Positions 36,769 through 45,547 of a DNA stretch of 64,000 bases are shown piece by piece. The stretch is taken from the NCBI RefSeq assembly GCF_900101095.1, contig NZ_FNFM01000006.1, positions 252,101-316,100 of the forward strand. The letters are read 5' to 3'. The first letter of the stretch is position 1, and each line of letters opens with the position of its first letter. Below the pieces are notes generated by a model, which did no database searches, was not told the DNA's origin, and saw only the letters and a program-made list of their open reading frames with translations. Made by a program: the position numbers and the translations under genes. This stretch comes from Actinopolyspora mzabensis (GTDB taxonomy: Bacteria; Actinomycetota; Actinomycetes; Mycobacteriales; Pseudonocardiaceae).

Positions 36769-36984
36769 GATCAGCTCCCTCCCCTGGAGTTCCGACTGCC
36801 GCACTACCGCAATACCCCGAACTCGCGTGGGGATAAACAGCGGCCGATCGGGACTTCCCCGCAGCCTCGGCTCTTCACGGGGAGAGTGCGGGGGAGATGT
36901 GGCCCCGAGTTCGGGACGTCGGAGTGGGGAACAACCGGTGGGATCCGCCGGTGTCTCTCCGAGGCCCGAACCGGGGAGACCCGC

Positions 36985-37839
36985 TCAGCCGAGCTCTCCG
37001 AGTTCGCGCAGGTGGTTCAGCTGCGCCCGCACGGTGCTCTCGGCGGCGGGCCGAACGGTCGGATCCACGTCCGCGTAGACGATGTCCACCACCTCGCCGG
37101 GGTCCACCACCTCGCCCGGCTCGCCGCCGCCGAGCTTGCGCAGCGCCGCCCGCACCTGGTCCAGCCGCTGTCGCCGATGTTCCAGGTAGGTCGCGGCGGT
37201 CTGCCGCGCGTCCGGTTGCTCCGGACCGTGCCCGGGAAGCAACCAGGTGCTCCCGGCGAGTTCGGTCAACCTGCGCAGCGATTCCAGGTACGAGCCCAGG
37301 TCACCGTCCTCGGCCGCTACCACCGTGGTCCCCCGACCGAGGATGCTGTCCCCCGAGAACAGCGCCGCCACGCCGTCGTGCTCGGTGTGCAGGCACAGCG
37401 AGTCCGCGGTGTGGCCGGGCGTCGCCATGACCCGCAGCCGCACGCCCGCGGCGTCGATCGTCTCGCCCTCGCGCAGCGGGCCCGAGCCGAATCCCGGTTT
37501 CCGCGCGGTGCCGTCCACGCACAGCTCCGGGTCCAGCGCCCGTACCGGTGCGCCGGTGAGCTCGGCGAACTCCGCCACGCCCTCGGTGTGGTCGGGATGG
37601 TGGTGGGTGAGCAGCACCCCGGTGATCCGGGCCTGCTCCCGTAACTTCCGCAGGTGCTCCCGCTCCGAGGGACCGGGGTCGATCACGATCCGTTCGTCGA
37701 ATTCGGGCGCGCCCACCAGCCAGGTGTTCGTGCCGTCCAGCGTCATCGCGTTCGGGTTCCGCGCCAGCAGCACGGTCGCGAAGTCGAGCACCCGACGCGG
37801 GGTGCCGGGGGCGGGGTGCTCCAACGTCGACGAGGTCAA
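36985..37839 (-). CDS. Metallo-beta-lactamase-fold hydrolase (Rv3677c-like)
   Basis: A 284-residue MBL-fold enzyme. The metal motif is THHHPDHTEG (near 88-97), further ligands lie in ATPGHTADSL and FSGDSILGRGT, and LLPGHGP comes late. A C-terminal helical domain (about 215-284) resembles the LACTB2/glyoxalase-II-like group. By family it could be a ribonuclease or thioester/lactone hydrolase; the substrate is unknown. TTG 37839 follows AGGAAAGGA at good spacing. Position and motif match Rv3677c. The Nudix gene upstream ends 64 bp before it on the same strand. Confidence 0.85.
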   Translation of the reverse strand: MTSSTLEHPAPGTPRRVLDFATVLLARNPNAMTLDGTNTWLVGAPEFDERIVIDPGPSEREHLRKLREQARITGVLLTHHHPDHTEGVAEFAELTGAPVRALDPELCVDGTARKPGFGSGPLREGETIDAAGVRLRVMATPGHTADSLCLHTEHDGVAALFSGDSILGRGTTVVAAEDGDLGSYLESLRRLTELAGSTWLLPGHGPEQPDARQTAATYLEHRRQRLDQVRAALRKLGGGEPGEVVDPGEVVDIVYADVDPTVRPAAESTVRAQLNHLRELGELG

Positions 37840-37903
37840 CTCGTGTCCTTTCCTGCTCGTCCGAGGTCGGGGTCGGGCCGACCGGGGTGCCCTCCGGCGG
37901 GTC

Positions 37904-38725
37904 TCACGACTCCCGGTCGGGCGGTTCCGGTAGCACCACCCGCCATGCTCCGTCCTGCCGCACGATCTTGGGAACGACCTTGTCGATACTCCGTTCGGCG
38001 CGCAGCGCACCCGCGACGTCCTCGTGCTCCGCGAGTTCGGACAGCGTCACCCACGTGGGCGGCAACAGCCCGTTGTGCCCGGCGCGCCAGTCCGCCAGCG
38101 CGTCCTCGGGGGTGCGCCAGTAGGCCTCGGCGGCCTCCCCGGTGCGGGCGTCCGCCCGCTGCCCTTCGGGAACGGTGGTCACGAAGAAGCGCGTGTCGTA
38201 CCGCCGTGGCTCCATCTCGGGAGTGACCCAGTTCGACCACGGGACCAGCAGGTCGGCACGCAGCACCAGCCCGTGGCTCCGCAGCATCCCCGCCAGCGAC
38301 AGTTCCTTGCTGACCAGGGCGTGCCGTTCGGCGTCGTAGCGCTCGGTGTCGGTGACCACGTGATCGGGGCTCTCGCCCGCCAGCAGGACCCCGGCCTCCT
38401 CGAACGTCTCCCGCACGGCGGCGCAGACCAGCGCGCGCGCCAGGTCCGTCCCACAGCCCAGCCGCCGCGCCCAGTGCTCCGGCTCCGGGCCGTTCCAGGC
38501 GATCGACGCCTCCTCGTCGCGGGGGTCCACCCCGCCACCCGGGAACGCCGTCATGCCGCCCGCGAACGGCATGCCGCGCACCCGGCGTTGCAGGAACGCC
38601 TCCGGACCCGTCGGTCCGTCCCGCAGCAGCACCACGGTGGCCGCGTCGCGCGGGGTGACCGGTGGATCGGTCGTCTCCTCCGGGATCATGCCGTCCGGCA
38701 GGGTCAGTTCTTCCGGCAGTCGCAT
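37904..38725 (-). CDS. NUDT19-like Nudix hydrolase
   Basis: A 273-residue Nudix protein in which the box is split. FAGGMTAFPGGGVDPRDEE is followed by an insertion of about 30 residues before VCAAVRETFEEAGVLLAGE carries the REx2EExG end. This arrangement is seen in RP2p/NUDT18-19-type proteins, some of which act on CoA. The C-terminal half has PWSNWVTPEMEPRRYDTRFFV, typical of that group. It is cytoplasmic. It probably forms a two-gene unit with the MBL gene 64 bp downstream. Confidence 0.82.
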   Translation of the reverse strand: MRLPEELTLPDGMIPEETTDPPVTPRDAATVVLLRDGPTGPEAFLQRRVRGMPFAGGMTAFPGGGVDPRDEEASIAWNGPEPEHWARRLGCGTDLARALVCAAVRETFEEAGVLLAGESPDHVVTDTERYDAERHALVSKELSLAGMLRSHGLVLRADLLVPWSNWVTPEMEPRRYDTRFFVTTVPEGQRADARTGEAAEAYWRTPEDALADWRAGHNGLLPPTWVTLSELAEHEDVAGALRAERSIDKVVPKIVRQDGAWRVVLPEPPDRES

Positions 38726-38803
38726 GACAGCGACTCTAGAGGTCCGATGCCGGTGCGGTCTGCGGTAACGGCCCGATCGGCGGTAGAGCGCTCCCGTGCC
38801 CGG

Positions 38804-38821
38804 CGATTTCGTGGGAAATCG
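38804..38821. repeat. Short CGATTTC hairpin, variant loop
   Basis: CGATTTC-GTGG-GAAATCG, upstream of the Nudix gene. The stem matches the other copies while the loop differs. Confidence 0.65.
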
Positions 38822-38844
38822 ACGGCGGACCAGGGAGTGCGCAA

Positions 38845-38891
38845 AGCGCCCTCGGGGAACGCGTCGCTCTGAATCGCTCCCCGAGGGCGCT
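38845..38891. terminator. Strong 14-bp hairpin terminator after DUF397 gene
   Basis: AGCGCCCTCGGGGA (38845-38858) pairs perfectly with 38878-38891 around a 19-base loop. It lies 42 bp after the DUF397 stop on the minus strand and separates it from the Nudix gene. Confidence 0.75.
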
Positions 38892-38932
38892 GTGCTGTTT
38901 CGGGCTGAGGCTTTCCGGTCTCAGCTCCGGTC

Positions 38933-39121
38933 TCAGTCGAACCGGTTGGACTTCACGGCGTCGATGAACGTGGTCCACTGGGGGCCGGTAGTGGTGAAGT
39001 ACCCGGCGGAGCGGTCCTTGGTGTCACGCACCGCCGCGCCGTCGGCCACGCGGCCGACCTCGACGCAGCTGGTTTTCGAGGAGCGACTCGACTTGCGCCA
39101 GCCCTCGGGGGATACAGTCAT
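38933..39121 (-). CDS. DUF397 small regulator-associated protein
   Basis: A 62-residue protein. GWRKSSRSSKTSCVEVG and VRDTKDRSAGYFTTTGPQW are diagnostic of DUF397. In streptomycetes and relatives these small proteins pair with an XRE/DUF5753 regulator encoded immediately upstream and modulate development or secondary metabolism. Here the upstream partner is reduced to a short remnant whose stop overlaps this ATG. It is followed by a strong terminator. Confidence 0.85.
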   Translation of the reverse strand: MTVSPEGWRKSSRSSKTSCVEVGRVADGAAVRDTKDRSAGYFTTTGPQWTTFIDAVKSNRFD

Positions 39122-39186
39122 TCGTGGTTGTCCTCCATTTCAGCCGCACACTGAGCGATGAACTCGATGGACTCGGTCGGGTTCAT
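39118..39186 (-). pseudogene. Possible C-terminal remnant of an XRE/DUF5753 regulator
   Basis: A 22-codon frame from ATG 39186 (MNPTESIEFIAQCAAEMEDNHE is its product, shown here only as a fragment description: start MNPTESIEF, end MEDNHE). It ends in TGA overlapping the DUF397 ATG (ATGA). The frame is open 15 codons further 5' (VNLREAA) to an in-frame stop. The ending resembles the last helix of XRE/DUF5753 proteins that normally precede DUF397, so most of the regulator gene seems deleted. A short independent leader peptide is the alternative. Confidence 0.45.
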
Positions 39187-39262
39187 CGCTGCCTCACGGA
39201 GGTTAACCGTCGCGTCGCGGTGAACACGGAGTCAGCGGCACCGGGCGATTCCCGCATGCCGC

Positions 39263-40687
39263 TCACCGCGACTGGTTGGGGCCGGTCGAACCGATGGGCG
39301 GGAAGTTCCCGGTCCCGGGAACGGTCGTGGTGCGGGGATCCTGCTGTGGCTCCGCTCCGACCGCTTCGTGGGAGTTGCCGGTATCGCCGGGCGACTTGTC
39401 CTGCTCCCGATGCGCCAGCTCCTCGTGCAGCTTCTGCAGCAGGTTCCGCTCCCGATCGGTCAGTTTGGCGTCCACGGCGGCCGGAACCGCGGGATTGGAG
39501 TTGCCGTCCTCACGGGACTCGGAGTGCTGTTCGGCGGGGTGGTCGTTCTCGACCGGAGCGGGCTCGAACGTCGCGATCTCCGGGGGAGACGGGAAGTCGC
39601 CGGACTCGGAGTACTCAGCGGGTTCCGGAAAGCCGAACGAATCCGCGTGGTTCGTGCTCGGGGCGGGCTCGGGCAGGATGAAACCGGTCTCCTCCGGATC
39701 GGGCTCCGGCGGCAGGGAGCGTTCCTGCCGATGGCCGGAATCCCCGTGGTTGGAGTCCCGATAGCTGGACTCCCGATAGCTGGACTCCCGACCGGATTCC
39801 CGATAGCCGGCCTCGGGGAAGCCGACCCCGAGCGGGTCCCTGTCGTCCGACAGGTCCGCGTTCAGCGAGCTGCCGAATTCCGTGGCGGGCCACTCCGTGG
39901 TCATCTCCACCGAGGGCAGGTCCGGTTCCGGAGCGGGGGAGTCGGCGAGCACACCGGCCTCGCTCGGCTCCACGCGCGACGGTTCGCCCAGCGGGTCGTG
40001 GTAGGAGAGCGGATCGGTGAAACCCTCGATCCCCTCCTTGTGCCTGGTGCCGCCCCGGGCGGACTCAATGCTGCCGAGTGCGCGGTCCAGCCGCACCTCG
40101 TGTGCCACGGCCAGTGCTTCGCGGTGGTAGTCGGGGAGCTCCTCGCCGGTACCGAACGCCTCCACCGAGCACTGGATCCCGTGGCGGTGCAGCGCCCGCA
40201 GCAGTTGGTAGTCGGTGGGGCCGATCGCCGTAGATCCGTCCACCTCGGCCAGCAGCACCCGGCGCGGCACCGCTCCCGCCGCTACTCCCGCCGCCGTGGT
40301 ACGTGCGGCGCACCACAGCGAGCGCAGGTTCGGCAGTCGTGCGGTGATCTCCCGAAGCGCCTCGGATACGTCCTCGACCCGTTCCGGTTCGGTGAACCGG
40401 TGCTTCTCGGAACCGTCGGTCTCGTCCACGGTGAGCCGCTCGGCGAGGCCACTGCGGGAATTGGTCCGCCCCAGGATCGAGGACAGCTCGCGCTGTTCGT
40501 CCCGCGTCACCGCGATCCCGCCGGCCAGCAGCGCTCCGGTGACGAACTCGGCGGCGCTGTCCGGCTCCCCCGCACCCGCCAACTCGCGTGCCGTGTTGAC
40601 CGCGTCGTCGTCGAGTCGGCCGCTCAGCGCCAGCAGCAGTTGGTGCAGCCGGTCGATCGGGCCGGTGCTGTTCGCCACGTCCACCAC
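39263..40687 (-). CDS. Uncharacterised protein with acidic disordered repeats (paralogue A)
   Basis: A 474-residue protein in no family I recognise. Residues 1-75 are helical (IDRLHQLLLALSGRLDDD). Residues 95-200 form a compact domain with VLLAEVDGSTAIGPTDYQLLRALHRHGI and PDYHREALAVAHEV. From about 225 to 474 the chain is acidic, proline/serine/glutamate-rich and probably disordered, with tandem five-residue units (YRESS, YRESS, YRDSN) near 300-315. A short helical segment (KLTDRERNLLQKLHEELAHRE) lies near 420-440. It has no signal peptide or membrane span. It shares its N-terminal and PDYHxxA regions with the next gene upstream, 98 bp away on the same strand. Confidence 0.65.
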   Translation of the reverse strand: MVDVANSTGPIDRLHQLLLALSGRLDDDAVNTARELAGAGEPDSAAEFVTGALLAGGIAVTRDEQRELSSILGRTNSRSGLAERLTVDETDGSEKHRFTEPERVEDVSEALREITARLPNLRSLWCAARTTAAGVAAGAVPRRVLLAEVDGSTAIGPTDYQLLRALHRHGIQCSVEAFGTGEELPDYHREALAVAHEVRLDRALGSIESARGGTRHKEGIEGFTDPLSYHDPLGEPSRVEPSEAGVLADSPAPEPDLPSVEMTTEWPATEFGSSLNADLSDDRDPLGVGFPEAGYRESGRESSYRESSYRDSNHGDSGHRQERSLPPEPDPEETGFILPEPAPSTNHADSFGFPEPAEYSESGDFPSPPEIATFEPAPVENDHPAEQHSESREDGNSNPAVPAAVDAKLTDRERNLLQKLHEELAHREQDKSPGDTGNSHEAVGAEPQQDPRTTTVPGTGNFPPIGSTGPNQSR

Positions 40688-40785
40688 GGGGTTCTCCTTG
40701 GGTGCCTGTTCGAGATGCGGGGCAGTGGGATCTGTTCGGAACTCGTCACGAGACGTCGAAATGTGGTGCGTCCGGCCACCGGTGC

Positions 40786-41418
40786 TCAGTTCGACCCCAC
40801 GAGTTCGCCACTACCGGTGCAGATCAGATTCGAGGCCGTTCGGGCGCGCTCGTGGTAATCGGGGGGATCGATGTTCGCCGGAAGCACCTCCACCATGGGG
40901 GTGTGGTTGCCGAGCGCGCGCAGGATTCGCTGGATCTCACCGGCCAGCTCCACGGGAGCTCCGCCGGTGTGGACCAGTATCACGCGCTGCTCCGGCTCCG
41001 AGCTCGACGCGGCGGTGTCGCGGCGCCAACTGTCGCGGACTTCGCCCACGTCGGACCGTCCGCGCAGCGTCGCTCCCAGTACGAGCGCTGCGGAGTCGCC
41101 CTTGTCGTCGCCGGGAGCCGCCGCCGTGAACGTGTGACGTCGTCGCGGCGTGCTCTCCTCCGGAAGTATCGCGCCCACCGCGGCCGGATCGGCCCCCATC
41201 GGCAGCAGGGCTTCGGAGAGCAGCCGGTGGTCGCCGTCGGTCAGACCGATGCGCTCCCGGACCAGCTGCTTCGGCAGCGAAACGGCCACAACGTCCCCGG
41301 CGTCGCCTGCCAGCCAGTCCCGGTAGCGCCACAGTGACTCGTCCGGGATACGGCCCGCGAGTCGGAGCAACAGCTCGTGACACAACAGGCTGGTGTCTCG
41401 GTCGGCCACGTCAGTCAT
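40786..41418 (-). CDS. Uncharacterised protein (paralogue B)
   Basis: A 210-residue protein. Its start (CHELLLRLAGRIPDESLWRYRDWLAGDA) aligns with the start of paralogue A (HQLLLALSGRLDDDAVNTARELAGAGE). Its end (LRALGNHTPMVEVL then PPDYHERARTASNLI) aligns with A's LRALHRHGIQCSVEAF and PDYHREALAVAHEV. The acidic tail of A is absent. RVILVHTGGAPVELAGEI in the middle resembles a beta strand-loop-helix. No known function. The pair is probably cotranscribed from the region with GTGAGTAAC repeats. Confidence 0.65.
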   Translation of the reverse strand: MTDVADRDTSLLCHELLLRLAGRIPDESLWRYRDWLAGDAGDVVAVSLPKQLVRERIGLTDGDHRLLSEALLPMGADPAAVGAILPEESTPRRRHTFTAAAPGDDKGDSAALVLGATLRGRSDVGEVRDSWRRDTAASSSEPEQRVILVHTGGAPVELAGEIQRILRALGNHTPMVEVLPANIDPPDYHERARTASNLICTGSGELVGSN

Positions 41419-41534
41419 CCCCTCCGGGGCGAGGCCCCAGCACGCTGCGTCGGACAGTCATCGGCGTTTTCATCCCTATGGGTGATTTTCCCGCGGAAAT
41501 GTCTGCGATCAACCCGCAGCACGCATCCGGCCTT

Positions 41535-41558
41535 GTTACTCACAGCTCAGTTACTCAC
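41535..41558 (-). promoter_or_regulatory. GTGAGTAAC direct repeats upstream of the paralogue pair
   Basis: On the minus strand GTGAGTAAC occurs twice, 15 bp apart, about 115 bp before the start of paralogue B, with an A/T-rich TTTATAGTGAA just upstream. It is a candidate activator or repressor site. The gap 41419-41702 holds no gene. Confidence 0.4.
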
Positions 41559-41702
41559 GGTTCACTATAAACAGCCCTCCCCCAGATGGGTGAGTGCGCG
41601 TTGTGGTTCGGAGCCGAGGCGCGGTGCGATGGCCGCACGAGGTGTGAGTGGTCGAGCGAACGCGGCCGGGAACAGTTGTCCTCCCACACGGGGTTCACGG
41701 GC

Positions 41703-42182
41703 TCAGTGCCCGTCGGCGATCTCGGCGATCAGTTCCACTTCGACCGGAGCGCCCATCGGAAGTTCGGCCACCCCCACCGCCGAACGCGCGTGCGCACCGG
41801 ATTCGCCGAATATCTCCCCGAGCAGCTCCGAGGCGCCGTTGAGCACCGAGGGCTGGCCGGTGAATCCCTCCGCCGAAGCGACGAAACCGACCACTTTGAC
41901 CACCCCGGCCAACGAGTCCAGCTCGACCACGCTGGTGACAGCCGCCAGGGCGTTCAGCGTGCAGATACGTGCCATCCGTCGGGCCGTGTCCGGGTCGACG
42001 TCGCCACCCACCTTCCCCGCGGCCGACAACGTGCCCGACACCAGGGGTAGCTGTCCCGCGGTGTGGACGTGGTTCCCGCTTCGCACCGCGGGCACGTAAG
42101 AGGCGAGGGGGTTCGCCACCTCGGGAAGCTCCACTCCGAGCTCGGTCAAGCGGGCGGTCCAGTTGCCCATCGCGGACACCAA
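41703..42182 (-). CDS. RidA/YjgF-family protein (Rv3678c-like)
   Basis: A 159-residue Rid-superfamily protein. NPLASYVPAVRSGNHVHTAGQLPLVSG carries the family core, and CTLNALAAV and the C-terminal PMGAPVEVELIAEI complete the fold. The catalytic Arg of true RidA deaminases (usually near residue 105) is not obvious, so it may belong to a Rid1-7 subgroup with other roles. It matches Rv3678c by order. GTG 42182 (GGAAAGA upstream) or ATG 42170 may be the start. A 51-codon gene lies just upstream on the same strand. Confidence 0.85.
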   Translation of the reverse strand: MVSAMGNWTARLTELGVELPEVANPLASYVPAVRSGNHVHTAGQLPLVSGTLSAAGKVGGDVDPDTARRMARICTLNALAAVTSVVELDSLAGVVKVVGFVASAEGFTGQPSVLNGASELLGEIFGESGAHARSAVGVAELPMGAPVEVELIAEIADGH

Positions 42183-42280
42183 TCTTTCCGGGACTCGCCA
42201 AACGGCCCCGCTGCGTTACGGATCCGGGCGTTCCCATCCTCGCGGACGGGAACGGCCCCGGGAAATCACTCGATCCGTCG

Positions 42281-42436
42281 TTACTCCTTCGGGCGCTTCA
42301 TGTAGGCGACCATCTGCTCGCCGGTAGGTCCCGGCAGAACGGCGACCAGCTCCCAGCCGTCATCGCCCCACTGGTCGAGGATCTGCTTGGTCGCGTGGCT
42401 GAGCAGCGGCACTGTCGAGTACTCCCACTTGGTCAT
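42281..42436 (-). CDS. DUF4177 microprotein (Rv3678A-like)
   Basis: A 51-residue protein read from ATG 42436 to TAA 42281. It starts MTKWEYSTVPLLSHATKQIL and ends VAYMKRPKE, with GDDGWELVAVLPGPTG between. The WEY...GWELV pattern is the DUF4177 signature. Its place between RidA-like and Get3-like genes equals that of the small Rv3678A gene. Function is unknown; it is well conserved for its size. Confidence 0.85.
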   Translation of the reverse strand: MTKWEYSTVPLLSHATKQILDQWGDDGWELVAVLPGPTGEQMVAYMKRPKE

Positions 42437-42623
42437 GCCGCAACCCTAAGTGCCGGCTCCGAGAGGTTGTTCCTCGGCTCGGAAACCCCGCCGGTCGGGC
42501 CGCGGCGCACTCGCCGGTGAGTCCTCACCGCTCCCGTGTGACGCCCCGCGGCCTCGAGGAGCTGACGGCACGAGCGGACAGTACGAGCGGACAGGGACCC
42601 CCGAAGGAGCTTAGGCTGATCGT

Positions 42624-43628
42624 GTGAGCTCTGAATGGGACCGCGAACTCGACGGGGCGAGGCTGCACTTCGTCAGTGGTAAGGGCGGTGCTGGTAAGAC
42701 CACAGCCGCCGCCTCGCTGGCCCTCGCCCTGGCTACCGGTGGGCGCCGGGTGCTGCTCGCCGAGGTCGAAGGCAGGCAGGGGCTGGCCCAGCTGTTCGAC
42801 ACACCGCCGCTGGAGTACTCCGAACGCAGGCTGGCCGCGGCTCCCGGCGGAGGCGAGGTCCGCGCCCTGGCCGTCGAGGCGGAAGCCGCCCTGTTGGAGT
42901 ACCTGGCCATGTACTACAGCCTCGGTGTCGCGGGGCGCACGCTGCGCAGGATGGGGGCGATCGAATTCGCCACCACGCTCGCCCCCGGCCTGCGCGACGT
43001 GCTGTTCACCGGGAAGCTCAAGGAGTGCGTGCGCCGGACCGACCCCAACGGGCGACACACCTACGACGCGGTGGTCGTGGACGCACCACCCACCGGCCGG
43101 ATCGTCCGGTTCCTCGACGTCACGCGCGCCATGGCCGACCTGGCCAGGATGGGACCCATCCACGGTCAGAGCGAGGAGGTGGCGGGCCTGCTGCACTCCT
43201 CCGACACCGTGGTTCACCTGGTCACCCTGCCGGAACAGCTGCCGGTGCGGGAAACCCTGGAAACGGTGGAGGAACTCGACGCGGCCGAACTGCGCCCGGG
43301 GGCGGTGCTGTTGAACCGGGTACGCCCCTCCCGGCTGGCCACCCGTTCGGTGCTGGCCGCGGCCGGAGGGAGGGTCGACGCGACCAGGATCCGCGAGGGG
43401 CTGCGCTCGGCCGGGCTGGACTGGGACACCGAGGTGCTCGACGGTCTGGTGGCCGAGACCATCGAACACGCGGGTCGAGCCAGTGCCGAACTGGCGGCCC
43501 GGGAACAACTGGACAACACCGCCCTGCCGTTCCTCGAACTGCCAGACTACGTCGAGGGGATCGACGTCGCGGCGCTCTACGAACTGGCGGAGGGGCTCGT
43601 CGCGCGCGGTGTCGGAGGAAGCCGATGA
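42624..43628 (+). CDS. bagA: Get3/ArsA-like ATPase A (Rv3679-like)
   Basis: A 334-residue SIMIBI-class ATPase. The deviant P-loop [10 protein letters not shown] (18-27) has the extra Lys typical of ArsA/Get3. Switch-II is [16 protein letters not shown] near 152-167. In M. tuberculosis the Rv3679/Rv3680 pair (BagA/BagB) are Get3-like proteins affecting envelope lipids and chemical tolerance; here the pair is coupled by an ATGA overlap. GTG 42624 starts six bases after the -10 hexamer TAGGCT (42612-42617), so the message is probably leaderless. Confidence 0.88.
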   Translation: MSSEWDRELDGARLHFVSGKGGAGKTTAAASLALALATGGRRVLLAEVEGRQGLAQLFDTPPLEYSERRLAAAPGGGEVRALAVEAEAALLEYLAMYYSLGVAGRTLRRMGAIEFATTLAPGLRDVLFTGKLKECVRRTDPNGRHTYDAVVVDAPPTGRIVRFLDVTRAMADLARMGPIHGQSEEVAGLLHSSDTVVHLVTLPEQLPVRETLETVEELDAAELRPGAVLLNRVRPSRLATRSVLAAAGGRVDATRIREGLRSAGLDWDTEVLDGLVAETIEHAGRASAELAAREQLDNTALPFLELPDYVEGIDVAALYELAEGLVARGVGGSR

Positions 43629-44761
43629 ACACACCCCCGGGCCCGGAACGGCTCGACATCGACCGGTTGCTCGAGGACCCCGACAATCGCGTCCTCGTCT
43701 GCTGCGGTTCCGGCGGAGTCGGCAAGACGACCACCGCGGCCGCCCTGGGCATCCGGGCGGCCGCCCGCGGCCGCAAGACCGTGGTGCTGACCATCGACCC
43801 CGCCCGCAGACTGGCGCAGGCGCTCGGGCTGGCCGAACTGGACAACACTCCCCGGAAGGTCGATCTCGAGCAGGGCGAGTCCGGTGAGCTGCACGCCATG
43901 ATGCTCGACATGCGCAGGACGTTCGACGACATGGTCCTGGCGCACGCCGGTCGTGACCGGGCACGCCAGATCCTGGACAACCCCTTCTACCAAACCGTGT
44001 CGAGCTCGTTCTCCGGGACGCAGGAGTACATGGCGATGGAGAAGCTCGGGCAGCTGGCCGCCGAGGACACCTGGGACCTGATCGTGGTGGACACCCCACC
44101 GAGTCGCTCCGCGCTGGACTTCCTCGACGCCCCCCAGCGACTGTCCACCATCCTGGACGGCAGGCTCATCCGGATGCTGGCCAGCCCCGCCAAGGCGGGC
44201 GGTAAGGGGCTCCGCAGAATCGTCGGAGCCGGGTTCGGGATGTTCGCCAAGGCGGTCGCCACGATCGTCGGACGCCAGCTGCTCGCCGACGCCGCCGCCT
44301 TCGTGCAGGCGTTCGATTCCACGTTCGGTGGCTTCCGGGAGCGGGCGGACCGGACCTACCGGCTGTTGCGCTCCAGCGGCACCCGGTTCCTGGTGGTGGC
44401 ATCCCCGGAAGCGGACGCGCTGCGGGAGGCCTCCTACTTCGTGGAACGGCTGTCCACGGAGCACATGCCGCTGGCGGGCATGGTCGCCAACCGCACGCAT
44501 CCGATACTGGCCGATCTGGCGGCCGCGCGTGCGTTGTCGGCCGCCGAGGAACTGGAAACAGCCGGGTCCGCCCCGCTGGCAGCCTCGGTTCTCCGGTTGC
44601 ACGCCGACCGGGTGGCGGTCGCGGAGCGGGAGAAACGTCTGCTGGCCCGGTTCACCAGGGCGCATCCGGAAGTCGAGCTCGGCAGCGTTCCCGCGCTGGC
44701 GGACGAGGTGCACGACCAGTACGGCCTGCGCGAGATCGGCCGCCGACTCGCCCGGGAGTGA
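43625..44761 (+). CDS. bagB: Get3/ArsA-like ATPase B (Rv3680-like)
   Basis: A 378-residue partner of BagA. The P-loop [14 protein letters not shown] (27-40) lacks the signature Lys of the A subunit. [15 protein letters not shown] near 157-171 is switch-II, followed by a helical, membrane-tail-binding-like region ([20 protein letters not shown] and on to [11 protein letters not shown]). ATG 43625 overlaps the bagA stop and has CGGAGGAAG upstream. The two probably act as a heteromer, as shown for the mycobacterial pair. An inverted composite repeat lies between this gene and whiB4. Confidence 0.88.
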   Translation: MNTPPGPERLDIDRLLEDPDNRVLVCCGSGGVGKTTTAAALGIRAAARGRKTVVLTIDPARRLAQALGLAELDNTPRKVDLEQGESGELHAMMLDMRRTFDDMVLAHAGRDRARQILDNPFYQTVSSSFSGTQEYMAMEKLGQLAAEDTWDLIVVDTPPSRSALDFLDAPQRLSTILDGRLIRMLASPAKAGGKGLRRIVGAGFGMFAKAVATIVGRQLLADAAAFVQAFDSTFGGFRERADRTYRLLRSSGTRFLVVASPEADALREASYFVERLSTEHMPLAGMVANRTHPILADLAAARALSAAEELETAGSAPLAASVLRLHADRVAVAEREKRLLARFTRAHPEVELGSVPALADEVHDQYGLREIGRRLARE

Positions 44762-44785
44762 GCCCGCCCCGCCCTGCAACGGCCT

Positions 44786-44975
44786 CGATTTCTCGCGAAA
44801 TCGGGGGCCCCGACCGCAGGCCGAGCTCCGACCATCCTCGCCACCGGCACCGCCGCGGGGTCTCGCGTGCGGCTCTCGCGAGGAAGGCCCGACGTTGGGT
44901 AGTTCGCTACCCGATGTCGGGCCTCCCCGGAGCGAGGGCAGTGCGAGAGGTTCCGCCACGCAACAAGCTACGCAA
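44786..44975 (-). repeat. Composite intergenic repeat, copy 5
   Basis: Runs on the minus strand, beginning 27 bp after the whiB4 stop and in sense with it. The inner stem GGCCCGAC (44887-44894)/GTCGGGCC is kept. The apex forms a six-pair stem GGGTAG-TTCG-CTACCC on the plus strand, where other copies have GTAGTTACTAC. The trailing short hairpin is at 44786-44803 (CGATTTC-TCGC-GAAATCG on the plus strand), 25 bp past the bagB stop. Confidence 0.85.
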
Positions 44976-45001
44976 CCCGTGTGGCCGACGGCTCTCCGCT
45001 C

Positions 45002-45304
45002 TCACCCCAGTTGGTAGGCGTCGATGTCCTGGGTGTAATCCTCCCGCGCGGCTTCCAGCAGCTCACGCCAGTTGCGCACATCAGGGCGTCTGCGCAGCAG
45101 CGCCCGTCGTTCCCGCTCGGTCATGCCGCCCCAGACACCGAACTCGATCCGCTTGTCCAGCGCCTCCGCGAGGCACTCGGTGCGGACCGGACATCCGAAG
45201 CAGATGGTGCGTGCCTTGCGCTGCTCCGCACCTCGTACGAAAAGCTGGTCGGGGTTCTTGTCGCGGCATGCCGCGTTCACCCGCCAGTCCCCCTGTTCCA
45301 ACAT
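45002..45304 (-). CDS. whiB4: WhiB4-type iron-sulphur redox regulator
   Basis: A 100-residue Wbl protein. Cys13, Cys35, Cys38 and Cys44 (NAACRD; TICFGCPVRTEC) ligate a [4Fe-4S] cluster, and GVWGGMTERERRALLRR is the turn and basic helix. WhiB4 in M. tuberculosis is an oxygen/redox-sensitive DNA-binding regulator, and the gene lies between the ATPase pair and ponA2 there as here. ATG 45304 is chosen; the frame is open another 29 codons upstream. It is divergent from ponA2 over about 240 bp. Confidence 0.92.
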   Translation of the reverse strand: MLEQGDWRVNAACRDKNPDQLFVRGAEQRKARTICFGCPVRTECLAEALDKRIEFGVWGGMTERERRALLRRRPDVRNWRELLEAAREDYTQDIDAYQLG

Positions 45305-45547
45305 CAAAGCCCCCAGCTCCTCACTGGATTGTCGGCGACCATGCAACCTCCGGTCCCCCGGCACCGGCCGTCGTGGCGTGCCCGCGGGCACGCCACGAAA
45401 CCTGTCGCTAGACGTGGACGCACACTAGAAGATCTCGGTTCCGTAGCCAACCGACTTTCGTGGGAATTTTCTTTCACGCTCATCACATCGGGGGTTATTG
45501 ACCGTGACAGCGAGTCGCGTAGCGCGGCTCGACTTACCGTTTACCTC

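Noticed and set aside
36769-36984. HAIR or CIRCE heat-shock operators before hsp20
   Set aside because: No CTTGAGT/ACTCAAG or CIRCE-type inverted repeat was found in the gap.
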